Shown here in pieces: positions 1 to 8,566 of a stretch of 64,000 nucleotides of DNA. Numbering within the stretch: the stretch's first letter is position 1; each line of letters opens with the position of its first letter. The notes beneath the pieces were generated by a model. It had not been told where the DNA came from. It searched no databases and worked only from the letters and a program-made list of their open reading frames with translations. Position numbers and translations under genes: made by a program. Source of the DNA: Bacteroidales bacterium (lineage in GTDB: Bacteria; Bacteroidota; Bacteroidia; Bacteroidales; F082); contig JAQVLA010000004.1 of NCBI GenBank assembly GCA_028704385.1, positions 62,001 to 126,000 of the forward strand, written 5' to 3'.

Positions 1-416
1 GTATTGGATTAACGATTGTTTTTATTTTGTATAGTGGTGTCGATCTGGCAATTACGATGGTCATGGTGGAAACACTCACAGTTGTGTTAGGAGCCATGGT
101 GGTTTATCATTTGCCAAAGTATCTGAATTACTCAGGTGTTGGTTCGCGCATTCGGGATGGAATTGTAGCAGTATTTTTTGGGTTTGTGATGGGTTTTTTA
201 GCCTTACAGACCAGCAAGCCAACAACAATTACAAAAATTTCTGATTATTTTGTTGAAAACAGTTATCCCAAGGCTTTTGGAGAGAATATTGTGAATGTAA
301 TTTTAGTTGATTTCAGAGCACTGGATACGCTGGGCGAAATTGTTGTGCTGGCATTGGCTGCCTTAGGAATAGTGTCGCTTTTGAAGTTGAATGCCCGGAA
401 AAAAAGTAGCAGATGA
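1..416 (+). CDS. mrpA: Na+/H+ antiporter subunit MrpA, C-terminal part (5' truncated)
   Basis: This is the 3' end of a large Mrp/Mnh antiporter A subunit; the reading frame is open back to base 3, so the gene starts outside the window. The visible part corresponds to the MbhD/DUF4040 segment (GVDLAITMVMVETLTVV, typical of MrpA C-termini) and the MbhE-like end (VNVILVDFRALDTLGEI), with three or four membrane helices. MrpA is the NuoL-like proton-path subunit of the complex. The next gene, mrpB, overlaps by 4 nt, which implies translational coupling. Confidence 0.9.
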   Translation, partial: IGLTIVFILYSGVDLAITMVMVETLTVVLGAMVVYHLPKYLNYSGVGSRIRDGIVAVFFGFVMGFLALQTSKPTTITKISDYFVENSYPKAFGENIVNVILVDFRALDTLGEIVVLALAALGIVSLLKLNARKKSSR

Positions 417-832
417 AAACAGAGATATTAAAAATAGCTGCCGCTCATCTGAAGCCATTTTTACTCATTCTGAGTTTGGTTGTTTTATACCGTGGGCACA
501 ATGAACCGGGCGGAGGTTTTATTGCAGGACTTTTGGCCGGCATGGCTTATGTGATTTATGCCGGTGCCTTTGGGGTTGGCAAAGCAAAACAACTTCGTTT
601 GGCTAAACCCATGTTTTTTATGGGATTAGGAATTGGCATTGCCCTGTTTAGCGGTATGATTGGTTTGATGAATGGCGCTGAGAGTATTTTCACAGGTGTT
701 TGGACAACGCTCACCTTTGGAACGTATTCACTGAAACTGGGTACACCTTTATTATTTGATCTGGGTGTTTATTTAACTGTTGCTGGAATGTTGGTTAAAA
801 TAATTTTTACGGTGATGGAGGAGGATGTATGA
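413..832 (+). CDS. mrpB: Na+/H+ antiporter subunit MrpB
   Basis: A 139-residue membrane protein of the MnhB/MrpB family. It has four hydrophobic segments and the family signature near residues 25-45 (YRGHNEPGGGFIAGLLAG). It is part of the hetero-oligomeric Na+(Li+/K+)/H+ antiporter in the inner membrane, used for pH and sodium homeostasis. The start ATG overlaps the mrpA stop, and the stop overlaps mrpC, so it is an internal gene of a tightly packed operon. Length is normal for the family. Confidence 0.93.
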   Translation: MKTEILKIAAAHLKPFLLILSLVVLYRGHNEPGGGFIAGLLAGMAYVIYAGAFGVGKAKQLRLAKPMFFMGLGIGIALFSGMIGLMNGAESIFTGVWTTLTFGTYSLKLGTPLLFDLGVYLTVAGMLVKIIFTVMEEDV

Positions 833-1179
833 GTTTATTGATGGCCATTTTGATCGGATTTTTATATGCGGTAAGCATCTATTTGCTTTTACGACGCAGC
901 ATTGTAAAACTGGTGCTCGGTATTTTGTTTTTAAGTTATGCAACAAACCTGATGCTGTTTTTTGCAGGAGGCCTCACCGAAACCAGCCCTGCTTTTGCTG
1001 ATCCAAACGCAGGTGCCGAAATCATACAGACCAGTGATCCGCTTCCGCAAGCCCTTATTTTAACAGCACTGGTTATTGGTTTTGGGGTGGCCGCATTTAG
1101 CATGGTATTGATCTACAGGTTTTACAAAGAAACCGGAACGGTTGATTTAGACGAATTATCTGAACCAGAAAAGTCATGA
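829..1179 (+). CDS. mrpC: Na+/H+ antiporter subunit MrpC (NuoK-like)
   Basis: A 116-residue NuoK-like protein with three membrane helices, the MrpC/MnhC subunit. The segment DPLPQALILTALVIGFGVAAF is the family hallmark near the third helix. Position between mrpB and mrpD with ATGA-type 4-nt overlaps on both sides agrees with the canonical Mrp gene order. It acts in the inner membrane as part of the ion-translocating core. Confidence 0.93.
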   Translation: MSLLMAILIGFLYAVSIYLLLRRSIVKLVLGILFLSYATNLMLFFAGGLTETSPAFADPNAGAEIIQTSDPLPQALILTALVIGFGVAAFSMVLIYRFYKETGTVDLDELSEPEKS

Positions 1180-2660
1180 TGCTTTTTTTACCCGTACTTA
1201 TCCCCCTGATTTCGATCGTTTTACTGATCGGTTTTCGTCATAGTCTTAAATACCAGCAGGGATTGAGTATTGTGTCGGTGTTTGCTCAATTGTTCGCTGC
1301 CGTGTCTATCTTATTGAAGTTGAGCGGGAATGGACATCTGGTAGCTCAGGCCGGAGGCTGGCCTGCTCCCTTCGGAATAGGCTTTGTGGCCGACTATACC
1401 AGTGGGTTATTGTTGCTTGCCGTTAGTTTGGTTGCCATAGGTTCGGTAATATATAGTATTGGTTTTGTGGATTTTGACCGGCAGAAGAATGGTCTTTTTC
1501 TGCTTTACCAGGGCTTGCTTGCCGGTGTAAATGGTGCATTGCTTACCGGTGATATTTTTAACCTCTATGTATGGTTTGAGGTAATGGTGATTTCATCTTT
1601 TGTGTTGATTACTTTGGGTTCTGAGAAGTTGCAGTTGCGTGCATCGGTAAAATACCTCGTTATGAATCTGATTGGCTCAATGCTTTTTGTTGCAGCTATT
1701 GGACTTTTATACAGCCAGATGGGAACCTTAAACATGGCTGATCTTGCCTATAAGGTACGCTTACAGCCTGCACCTCCACTGGTAAACAGTGCTATTATGC
1801 TGTTTTTTATTGCTTTTGGAATCAAGGCAGCGGTTTTCCCCTTTTTCTTTTGGCTACCGGCATCTTATCCTACACCTCCAATTGCTGTTACTGCTTTTTT
1901 TGGAGCTACGCTTACCAAAGTGGGTGTTTATGTAATGCTGAGGTTCTATAGTATGTTTGCGCAGCTTGATGTTGCATTCTGGCAGCCTGTAATTTTTGTC
2001 GTTGCCGGATTAACGATGGTTTTTGGGGTTTTAATGGCTGCTTCGTCTTATGACATCCGCAAGATTTTATCTTTTCATATCGTAAGCCAAATTGGTTATA
2101 TGCTTATGGGAATAGGGCTGTTTTCGGTTGTGGGACTGGCAGGAGCTATCTTGTTTATTGTCCATAATATGTTCTCAAAAACGGCTACCTTCATGGCGGG
2201 TGGTTTGATTTATCTGTACAAAGGAAGTTACGACCTGAAAAAATTAGGATGGATCTATAAAACGAAGCCATTGCTGGCTTTTCTTTTCCTTATACCGGCA
2301 CTGTCGCTTGCCGGAATTCCGCCCACGCCTGGGTTTTTTGGAAAATTTTTGCTTTTATATGCCGGTTTTGATGGTGCACACTGGTCAATAACGATTGTTG
2401 CCCTTGTTGTTAGTATCCTTACGTTGTTTTCAATGGTGAAAATCTGGAATGAGGCCATGTGGAAACCCGAAAAAATTACAGCTGATCTCGTTGCAAAAAA
2501 GGTTCATCCTGCAGCCTGGATGGGTACATTTATCGTTGTATTATTAACCTTGTTTTTGGGATTGACAATCGGATACACATACGATTATTTTGCTGAAGCT
2601 GCCCGTCAACTGCTTGATCCAATGTCATATATCAAAGCCGTATTGCCAGAAACACCTTAA
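1176..2660 (+). CDS. mrpD: Na+/H+ antiporter subunit MrpD (NuoN/NuoM-like)
   Basis: A 494-residue polytopic protein of the proton-conducting antiporter-like family shared with complex I subunits. A conserved glutamate lies in the segment NLYVWFEVMVISSF (about residue 136) and lysines occur in later helices (for example near FGIKAAVFPFFFWLP). The segment SSYDIRKILSFHIVSQIGYM is typical of the family. Full length. It overlaps mrpC by 4 nt and is followed after 13 nt by mrpE. Confidence 0.94.
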   Translation: MMLFLPVLIPLISIVLLIGFRHSLKYQQGLSIVSVFAQLFAAVSILLKLSGNGHLVAQAGGWPAPFGIGFVADYTSGLLLLAVSLVAIGSVIYSIGFVDFDRQKNGLFLLYQGLLAGVNGALLTGDIFNLYVWFEVMVISSFVLITLGSEKLQLRASVKYLVMNLIGSMLFVAAIGLLYSQMGTLNMADLAYKVRLQPAPPLVNSAIMLFFIAFGIKAAVFPFFFWLPASYPTPPIAVTAFFGATLTKVGVYVMLRFYSMFAQLDVAFWQPVIFVVAGLTMVFGVLMAASSYDIRKILSFHIVSQIGYMLMGIGLFSVVGLAGAILFIVHNMFSKTATFMAGGLIYLYKGSYDLKKLGWIYKTKPLLAFLFLIPALSLAGIPPTPGFFGKFLLLYAGFDGAHWSITIVALVVSILTLFSMVKIWNEAMWKPEKITADLVAKKVHPAAWMGTFIVVLLTLFLGLTIGYTYDYFAEAARQLLDPMSYIKAVLPETP

Positions 2661-2673
2661 AAAAAATCAGAGT

Positions 2674-3036
2674 ATGTCTCAAAGTAAACCATCCATTTTC
2701 AAACGATTGCCAGGAAAGCTGTGGGCTTTTTTGAAGTTTATACCTTTCTATGCACTCGAAATGATCCTTTCAAGTTCCATTTTGGCTAATGATATCCTCA
2801 GACCAAAAAAAGACTTTAAACATGGAATTGTAGCATACAAACTTGATTTAAAGTCTGAAACAGCTATTCTGGCATTTGTTAATCTGATTTCAATGACACC
2901 CGGAAGTTTAAGTGTGGATTTAAGTCCGGACCGAAAAATTCTTTATATTCATAGCATGTATCTGGAAGATCCTGAAAAATTTATGAGAGATGTGAAACTT
3001 AATTTTGAAAAACGTATCAGGGAGGTTTTTGAATGA
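2674..3036 (+). CDS. mrpE: Na+/H+ antiporter subunit MrpE
   Basis: A 120-residue MrpE/MnhE protein. The start is placed at the ATG at 2674 (MSQSKPSIFK), because a longer in-frame reading from 2590 would run inside mrpD and would precede the family's natural start. The pattern of an N-terminal hydrophobic segment, FIPFYALEMILSSSILAND and then the MTPGSLSVDLSPDRKILYIH stretch is characteristic. It overlaps mrpF by 4 nt. Confidence 0.9.
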   Translation: MSQSKPSIFKRLPGKLWAFLKFIPFYALEMILSSSILANDILRPKKDFKHGIVAYKLDLKSETAILAFVNLISMTPGSLSVDLSPDRKILYIHSMYLEDPEKFMRDVKLNFEKRIREVFE

Positions 3037-3320
3037 TGGCAATACAATCACTCGTCCTGGAAATAGCGATATATATTGCCTTCGCGAGTTTGGCAATGGC
3101 TTTTCTTGCGACGCTTTTCAGGCTTTATAAAGGACCTGAAATAACTGACAGGCTTATCGTGATCGATCTTTCAGCTTCCTCGCTGATTGGATTGATTATC
3201 ATGTTAATCATTGTAAGTGGAGAAACTGTTTACCTGAACGTGGCTTTAATCACGGCACTGGTGATGTTTATGGGAAATATTGCCTTTGCACGTTACCTGA
3301 GAAAAACTTTAAAAAAATAA
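3033..3320 (+). CDS. mrpF: Na+/H+ antiporter subunit MrpF
   Basis: A 95-residue protein with three membrane helices, family MrpF/MnhF. The motif RLYKGPEITDRLIVIDL after the first helix is diagnostic. It overlaps mrpE at its start and ends on the base where mrpG begins. A second ATG follows directly, so the start could be 3036 instead. Confidence 0.92.
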   Translation: MMAIQSLVLEIAIYIAFASLAMAFLATLFRLYKGPEITDRLIVIDLSASSLIGLIIMLIIVSGETVYLNVALITALVMFMGNIAFARYLRKTLKK

Positions 3321-3697
3321 TGGAATTTTTAATCGCAATTGTGTTGTTATTGGCTTCATTTTTTACCCTGGTAGCCTCACTCGGAATCATCAGATTGCAT
3401 GATGTTTATATGCGCATGCACGCCATCACCAAAGCCTCCTCCCTGGCAACGATTTTATTCCTGATAGCATTGATATTGGCTCATCCTGGCTGGCGCATAG
3501 TCCTAGGAAGCTTGCTGCTGATTATGTTTATTATAGCCACAGCACCCATTTCAACCCATGCTCTGGCGCGAATTTCGGTGCATTTGGGGATTAAAATGTC
3601 GAAAGGAATGGTTCGAAATGACATGAAAACAGGGGAGGAAAGTGAAACGGAAAAACCTGAAAAAAATTCAGAAGATGAAAATATTGGGCTTCGTTGA
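3320..3697 (+). CDS. mrpG: Na+/H+ antiporter subunit MrpG
   Basis: A 125-residue MrpG/MnhG (PhaG) protein with three membrane helices. LGIIRLHDVYMRMHAITKASSL is the family signature. After the third helix comes a charged tail of about 35 residues rich in Glu and Lys, longer than usual. It is the last gene of the mrp operon; the next gene starts 217 nt downstream with its own -7 box. Confidence 0.92.
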   Translation: MEFLIAIVLLLASFFTLVASLGIIRLHDVYMRMHAITKASSLATILFLIALILAHPGWRIVLGSLLLIMFIIATAPISTHALARISVHLGIKMSKGMVRNDMKTGEESETEKPEKNSEDENIGLR

Positions 3698-3834
3698 GGA
3701 TTGTCGCTATACAAAAACAGATTGAAGAGGCCGGCAAATCAATTAATTGTTGAAATGTTTCTGAAACTCCGGCTGAATTGTTAAATATATTACTGTTTAT
3801 CAGCCGTGCAAAAGCTTTTTTGTCAAATAATTCC

Positions 3835-3842
3835 TATTTTTG
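3835..3842 (+). promoter_or_regulatory. Putative -7 box for the DUF349 gene
   Basis: TATTTTTG matches the Bacteroidota -7 consensus TAnnTTTG, 72 nt before the ATG at 3915. The nearest TTTG upstream (ending at 3822) is only 12 nt away, too close for a good -33 box, so the promoter is only half supported. Confidence 0.45.
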
Positions 3843-3914
3843 CAGCCTTATTTTGAAACTGCTTTACAGAATGCCATTCAGATGGTTTTTCTGATTCGTT
3901 AAACAAAATTTAAA

Positions 3915-5969
3915 ATGGATAATTTAGAACTATTGCCCACATCCGAAAGCGCTGCAAACAGCGAAAATGGAATCCAGCCGGAAAATCAATCCGGAAAAGA
4001 AAATCTTGTAAAACAGGAGAAAATCATGGCCAAAGTTGAAAAACTGATCAGTGAAGCTGAAAAACAAAACATTATCGCACTGATCACTGGTAAATACCTT
4101 GAGACAGATTTTGAACAAGATCAGGAGCTACAGCCTGAACAGGAACAAGTTGAATCTCTTGCAACGGAAATTTTAAAACCTGAAGAGATTAGTGAAATTC
4201 AGCAACTGATTGCCCCCGATCAACACCTTGATGATGAGGACGATGAAGATGATGAAACACATGATTTTTCTACATTAAACAAGCTTCAACTGGTTGAATT
4301 ACTGGAAGAAACAGTCGAAAACGCTGATATTCCACAGATTAAAAGTAAGGTAGCTGCAATCAAGGTACATTTCCTGAAACTCAACAAAGAGGACATAGAG
4401 AAGGAAATGGAACAGTTTATTCTTGATGGTGGCGATAAGGATTCCTATGCACACACGGATGACCCCCTCGAAACAAGGTTTAAGGCTGCCTTTAATAAAT
4501 ATAAGGAGAATAAGGCAAGGTTTAACGAACTGCTCGAAAAGCAGAAACAGGAAAACCTACAGGCTAAAAACACCATTTTAGATGAACTCAAAGAACTGAT
4601 TGCCTCGGAGGAAACGCTCAAAAAGACTTATGATGAGTTTAAGATTCTTCAAGATAAATGGAAGCAAATCGGACAAGTTCCGGCCGGAGAAATAACAAAT
4701 CTCTGGAATAATTATCATTTCTTGGTTGAGAAGTTTTTTGATAAGGTAAAAATCAACCGCGAATTACGCGATCTGGATTTGAAGAAGAATCTCGAGGCAA
4801 AAATTGAGCTTTGTGAGAAAGCTGAAGAGCTTTTGCTTGAGACTTCTATCACCAAATCCTTTAAGCTGCTTCAAAAATACCACGACGAATGGAAAGAGAT
4901 TGGCCCGGTTCCACAGGAGAAAAAAGATGAAATCTGGGAACGCTTCAAAACAGCCACTGATAAGATAAACACCCTGAGGCGTGAGCATTATGCTCAGATC
5001 CACGAAGAGCAAATGGCGCACTATGAAACAAAAGTGGCTTTATGTGAGAAGGCTGAGGAGCTGGTAAGTGAATTGCCAGAGTCTGTCTCGGCCTGGCAAA
5101 AAAAATCGAATGAGATCAATGATCTGTTCAAGCTTTGGAAGTCTGTTGGCCAGGCTCCCAAAAAGATTAATGACGAGATTTGGAACAGATTCAAAGCTGC
5201 AATGGATACTTTCTTTGAAGGGAAGAAGTCATTTTTTGCAGTGATCAAAGAACAGCAGCTCGAAAATTATAACCGTAAACTAGAGCTGTGTGTTGAGGCT
5301 GAGTCGATTAAAGATTCAGACGACTGGCGCAAAACCACTAATAGGTTAAAGCAGCTTCAGCAGGAATGGAAAGATATCGGGCCGGTACCGCGTCGCCATT
5401 CTGATAAGATTTGGAAAAGGTTCAGGGCAGCCTGCGACTCCTTCTTTAGCCATAAAGCAGAACATTTTTCTGGTATGAAAGCCAATGAAGAAGATAATCT
5501 GAAGAAAAAACTAGAGTTGATCAGTCGTATTGAAGCTTTTGAAGTAAAGAAAAATCGTTCTGAAAATCTGGAAAGTGCCAAAGCTTTTCAGCGTGAATGG
5601 ATGGAGATAGGTTTTGTGCCAATAAAAAGGAAAGAGCAACTGCAACAGGATTATCGCAAGGCGGTTGATAAACTTTTTGATCGGATGAAAATTTCTGAAG
5701 CAGAGCTCACTGCAGTTGAATATCGTGGGATGGTCGAAAATATGAAAGAGGATCCGGATGCTCGTGACCGTATCAGAAGAGAAAGAAATACACTCTCGAC
5801 AAAAATCAGCAAATTACGTGAGGAAATTCAACTCTGGGAGAATAATATTGGGTTTTTTGCGCATAGCAAACAGGCCGATCTGATGAAGGCTGAATATGAG
5901 AAAAAGATCAACAGAGCAAAGAATGATCTGAAAATTCTTGAGTCGAAGTTGAAAATTCTTGTTGAATAA
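3915..5969 (+). CDS. DUF349 repeat protein
   Basis: A 684-residue soluble, highly charged protein with no signal peptide. The first 120 residues are acidic and low in complexity (a DDEDDE run). Then come five DUF349 units, each recognisable by a W-(K/M)-x-(I/V)-G-x-(V/A)-P segment followed by an aromatic/basic helix and (D/E)K(F/I/L): for example WKQIGQVP, WKEIGPVP, WKSVGQAP, WKDIGPVP and WMEIGFVP. The C-terminal 80 residues are predicted coiled coil. The family is widespread in Bacteroidota and its biochemical role is not established, so none is assigned. A bidirectional terminator follows. Confidence 0.85.
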   Translation: MDNLELLPTSESAANSENGIQPENQSGKENLVKQEKIMAKVEKLISEAEKQNIIALITGKYLETDFEQDQELQPEQEQVESLATEILKPEEISEIQQLIAPDQHLDDEDDEDDETHDFSTLNKLQLVELLEETVENADIPQIKSKVAAIKVHFLKLNKEDIEKEMEQFILDGGDKDSYAHTDDPLETRFKAAFNKYKENKARFNELLEKQKQENLQAKNTILDELKELIASEETLKKTYDEFKILQDKWKQIGQVPAGEITNLWNNYHFLVEKFFDKVKINRELRDLDLKKNLEAKIELCEKAEELLLETSITKSFKLLQKYHDEWKEIGPVPQEKKDEIWERFKTATDKINTLRREHYAQIHEEQMAHYETKVALCEKAEELVSELPESVSAWQKKSNEINDLFKLWKSVGQAPKKINDEIWNRFKAAMDTFFEGKKSFFAVIKEQQLENYNRKLELCVEAESIKDSDDWRKTTNRLKQLQQEWKDIGPVPRRHSDKIWKRFRAACDSFFSHKAEHFSGMKANEEDNLKKKLELISRIEAFEVKKNRSENLESAKAFQREWMEIGFVPIKRKEQLQQDYRKAVDKLFDRMKISEAELTAVEYRGMVENMKEDPDARDRIRRERNTLSTKISKLREEIQLWENNIGFFAHSKQADLMKAEYEKKINRAKNDLKILESKLKILVE

Positions 5970-5987
5970 GAAGTGTTTAAATAATTT

Positions 5988-6016
5988 AAAACCCGCCTGA
6001 TAGGTGGGTTTTTTTT
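5988..6016. terminator. Bidirectional terminator between convergent genes
   Basis: The inverted repeat AACCCGCCT / AGGTGGGTT (one G-T pair, 3-nt loop) is followed by eight T on the plus strand. On the minus strand the same hairpin is followed by a T-rich stretch. It serves the DUF349 gene and the minus-strand lipoprotein gene, whose stop codon lies within the T-run. Confidence 0.85.
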
Positions 6017-6710
6017 ACGGATTACCTGCTGGTGATGCATTCCAGGAACTTAATATCCAGTTTTCTGTTTCGTTTTTGTATTGCCTGGAATATCGGATTA
6101 GCCCTACATTTTTTGCCATAAAAAATCGCATATAAACAGTATCCGGTGCTTGCTGATAATCTTTTACACTAACCTGAAAAACTGCACTAAAGATAGTTCC
6201 ATTTTGCTCATAAGTATTGTGAAATGACTCATTCGTATAAATCCCTTCATGAATACCTAACAGTTGCTGCTCTCCCCTTGGATATCTGGGTGTTAAAATG
6301 CTAAAATATCTGTTATTATTGAAATAAAGACGGTAACTTTCTGCCAGGGTATCACTTGGTTTTGCCGTGTAGCATCCGGTTATTTCCCCTTTGATAATGC
6401 CTGTTTTCTTGCTCAAAAAATTTATAACATAAGCATCATAGTGAAATCCCGGGCTTTGATTGACGGGTGTGTGATATCGTTTTTCAGTGTAATAATCAAG
6501 CTGGAATACTGTATCAACATCTTGATTATCAGAATTTATATAAACCCAATAACTTAAGGTATCAAAAAGTGTATAAGATTTGAATAATTCCGAAATTTCT
6601 CCAGATGGCATAGTTAATCCATAGTTTTCGTTTTTTTTACACGAACTTAAAATGTTTAAAGAAAGGACGCTGGTCAAAACAAAAACAATTCCGCATGAAT
6701 AGGCTTTCAA
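6015..6710 (-). CDS. Hypothetical lipoprotein
   Basis: A 231-residue protein with a lipoprotein signal peptide: a basic start, a hydrophobic stretch, then LNILSSC with the lipid-accepting cysteine at about residue 24, followed by KK. The rest is a beta-rich domain with many aromatic residues, and I do not recognise a family. It lies 12 nt after the deformylase-like gene on the same strand, so the two are probably co-transcribed. Expected location is the periplasmic face of the inner or outer membrane. Confidence 0.7.
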   Translation of the reverse strand: MKAYSCGIVFVLTSVLSLNILSSCKKNENYGLTMPSGEISELFKSYTLFDTLSYWVYINSDNQDVDTVFQLDYYTEKRYHTPVNQSPGFHYDAYVINFLSKKTGIIKGEITGCYTAKPSDTLAESYRLYFNNNRYFSILTPRYPRGEQQLLGIHEGIYTNESFHNTYEQNGTIFSAVFQVSVKDYQQAPDTVYMRFFMAKNVGLIRYSRQYKNETENWILSSWNASPAGNP

Positions 6711-6722
6711 TTTAAAACTTTA

Positions 6723-7322
6723 TTATTGATTATCAACTCTGTCAATAAATAGAATACCATCCAGATGATCTATTTCATGCTGAAAAATTCTGGCTGTATA
6801 ACCCGAAACTTTTTCAGTTATTAATCTCCCGGTAGTATCTTGATATTCAATGCTAATCAACCAGGGTCTTAACACCTCGCCTCTGAGGTTGGGGATAGAA
6901 AGACAGCCTTCGGTTACAGCCTCCAATGAGTCGGAAAAATCAATTATTTGAGGATTTACTATTACATCAAATACTTTATCTTCCTGATCAAATCTTTGAA
7001 CAAGGATCAGTCGTCTGTTGATTCCAACCTGTGGAGCTGCAATACCCACACCTTTATGCATAGGGTCGGTAACTGTTGCTAACATTCTTCTTGCCAGTAG
7101 TTTAACTGTAGGATCAGAAGGATCATTAATCGGTTTTGAAGTGGTTCGCAAAAGCAGTGAGTCCTCTTGATTCGTAACGAGCGTAATACGCATGGAACTG
7201 TCAGCCTGAGCCTTATATATCAATTCTTTCTCGTAGGCGCTAAACTCTCTTACATTACAGGAGGAACATATCAGTATGGTTGTACTGATTAGAATAACTG
7301 ATTTGAGCTTATCAATTAACAT
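6723..7322 (-). CDS. Peptide deformylase with lipoprotein-type signal
   Basis: A 199-residue protein with all three deformylase motifs: GVGIAAPQVG (91-100), EGCLS (138-142, metal-binding Cys140) and HEIDH (182-186, two metal His and the catalytic Glu). Normal deformylases are cytosolic and about 150-190 residues. This one begins with a basic/hydrophobic segment ending in ICSSC (Cys22), which resembles a lipoprotein signal, although the residue at -3 is Cys rather than Leu/Val/Ile. The catalytic part therefore starts near residue 45. It is paired with a lipoprotein gene downstream. I did not use def as the symbol because a cytosolic role is doubtful. Confidence 0.85.
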   Translation of the reverse strand: MLIDKLKSVILISTTILICSSCNVREFSAYEKELIYKAQADSSMRITLVTNQEDSLLLRTTSKPINDPSDPTVKLLARRMLATVTDPMHKGVGIAAPQVGINRRLILVQRFDQEDKVFDVIVNPQIIDFSDSLEAVTEGCLSIPNLRGEVLRPWLISIEYQDTTGRLITEKVSGYTARIFQHEIDHLDGILFIDRVDNQ

Positions 7323-7482
7323 ATAATTAAATATTTGGTGTAAAAATATGATTTGTTTGACGGAATTGCAAGTATTATAAAAAATACAGTACGAACTTAA
7401 ATCGATAAAAATTGTTTATTTGTTTTGGATGGCATAAATTCGTGTTTGATTTTGGGTTGTTTTTATTAATACGATTATTTCT

Positions 7483-8562
7483 ATGGCAGGAAACTCATTC
7501 GGCGAATTATTCAGGCTAACTACTTTTGGTGAGTCACATGGCGCAGCAATCGGTGGTGTTATAGATGGTTGTCCTCCAGGACTTAAGCTGGATCTTTCTG
7601 CTATTCAGGCAGAATTGGATCGACGTAAACCGGGCCAGTCGAATTTGACCAGTTTGCGAAAAGAGAGTGACATCTTTGAAATTTTGTCTGGTATTTTCGA
7701 TGGCAAAACAACAGGAGCACCTCTGGCCTTTATGATCAGGAATTCTGATCAACGACCCTCGGATTATGAACATCTGAAAAATGTTTACAGACCTTCACAT
7801 GCCGATTTTACCTGGCATGCAAAATATGGTTTTAGAGATCATCGTGGCGGTGGAAGGTCATCAGCCCGCGAAACGGTAGCCAGAGTTTTTGCCGGTGCCA
7901 TTGCCAAACAATTTCTCTCGCTTAGGAACATTAGTATTATAGCTTTTGTTTCTCAGATCGGGTCTGTAAAGCTTACTGGAATTGATGAAGTTTTCAGCCA
8001 GGAGCAGGTGGAAGCTTCAGTAGTTCGATGCCCCGACAAACAGATTTCTTCAAAAATGGAATCACTTATTTTGGAAACAAAATCCAATGGCGATAGCCTC
8101 GGAGGTGTTGTTCACGGACGTATCATAGGTTTGCCTGCCGGACTGGGAGAACCGGTTTTTGATAAATTTCATGCTGATCTTGGGAAAGCTATGCTGAGTA
8201 TTAATGCCGTAAAAGGATTTGAATATGGAAGTGGTTTTAAAGCAGCCTCCATGAAAGGGAAAGATCATAATGATGTTTTTGTTCAGGAGGAAGGAAAGCT
8301 GACTACTAAAACGAATTTTTCGGGTGGTATACAAGGTGGAATTACAACCGGTGCTGAGGTATATTTTAATGTGGCATTTAAACCTGTTGCCACAATTATG
8401 CAACAGCAACAAACAGTGGATAATACGGGCAAAGCGGTGACACTGGAAGGCAAAGGACGGCATGATGTAACAGTTGTTCCCCGTGCAGTTCCTATTGTAG
8501 AAGCAATGGCTGCTTTGGTGTGCCTTGATCATTTGCTTCGTCAACAAACCAATAAATTTTAA
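7483..8562 (+). CDS. aroC: Chorismate synthase
   Basis: A 359-residue protein of normal length. It converts 5-enolpyruvylshikimate-3-phosphate to chorismate with reduced FMN, the last common step of aromatic amino acid and folate precursor synthesis, in the cytosol. Family motifs are GESHG near the N-terminus, RPSHADFTWHAKYG, GGRSSARET (about 126-134) and GRHDVTVVPRAVPIVEAM near the C-terminus. Four nt separate it from the AsmA-like gene, so the two probably share a transcript. aroB and aroA lie at 54953-57284. Confidence 0.97.
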   Translation: MAGNSFGELFRLTTFGESHGAAIGGVIDGCPPGLKLDLSAIQAELDRRKPGQSNLTSLRKESDIFEILSGIFDGKTTGAPLAFMIRNSDQRPSDYEHLKNVYRPSHADFTWHAKYGFRDHRGGGRSSARETVARVFAGAIAKQFLSLRNISIIAFVSQIGSVKLTGIDEVFSQEQVEASVVRCPDKQISSKMESLILETKSNGDSLGGVVHGRIIGLPAGLGEPVFDKFHADLGKAMLSINAVKGFEYGSGFKAASMKGKDHNDVFVQEEGKLTTKTNFSGGIQGGITTGAEVYFNVAFKPVATIMQQQQTVDNTGKAVTLEGKGRHDVTVVPRAVPIVEAMAALVCLDHLLRQQTNKF

Positions 8563-8566
8563 GCTT

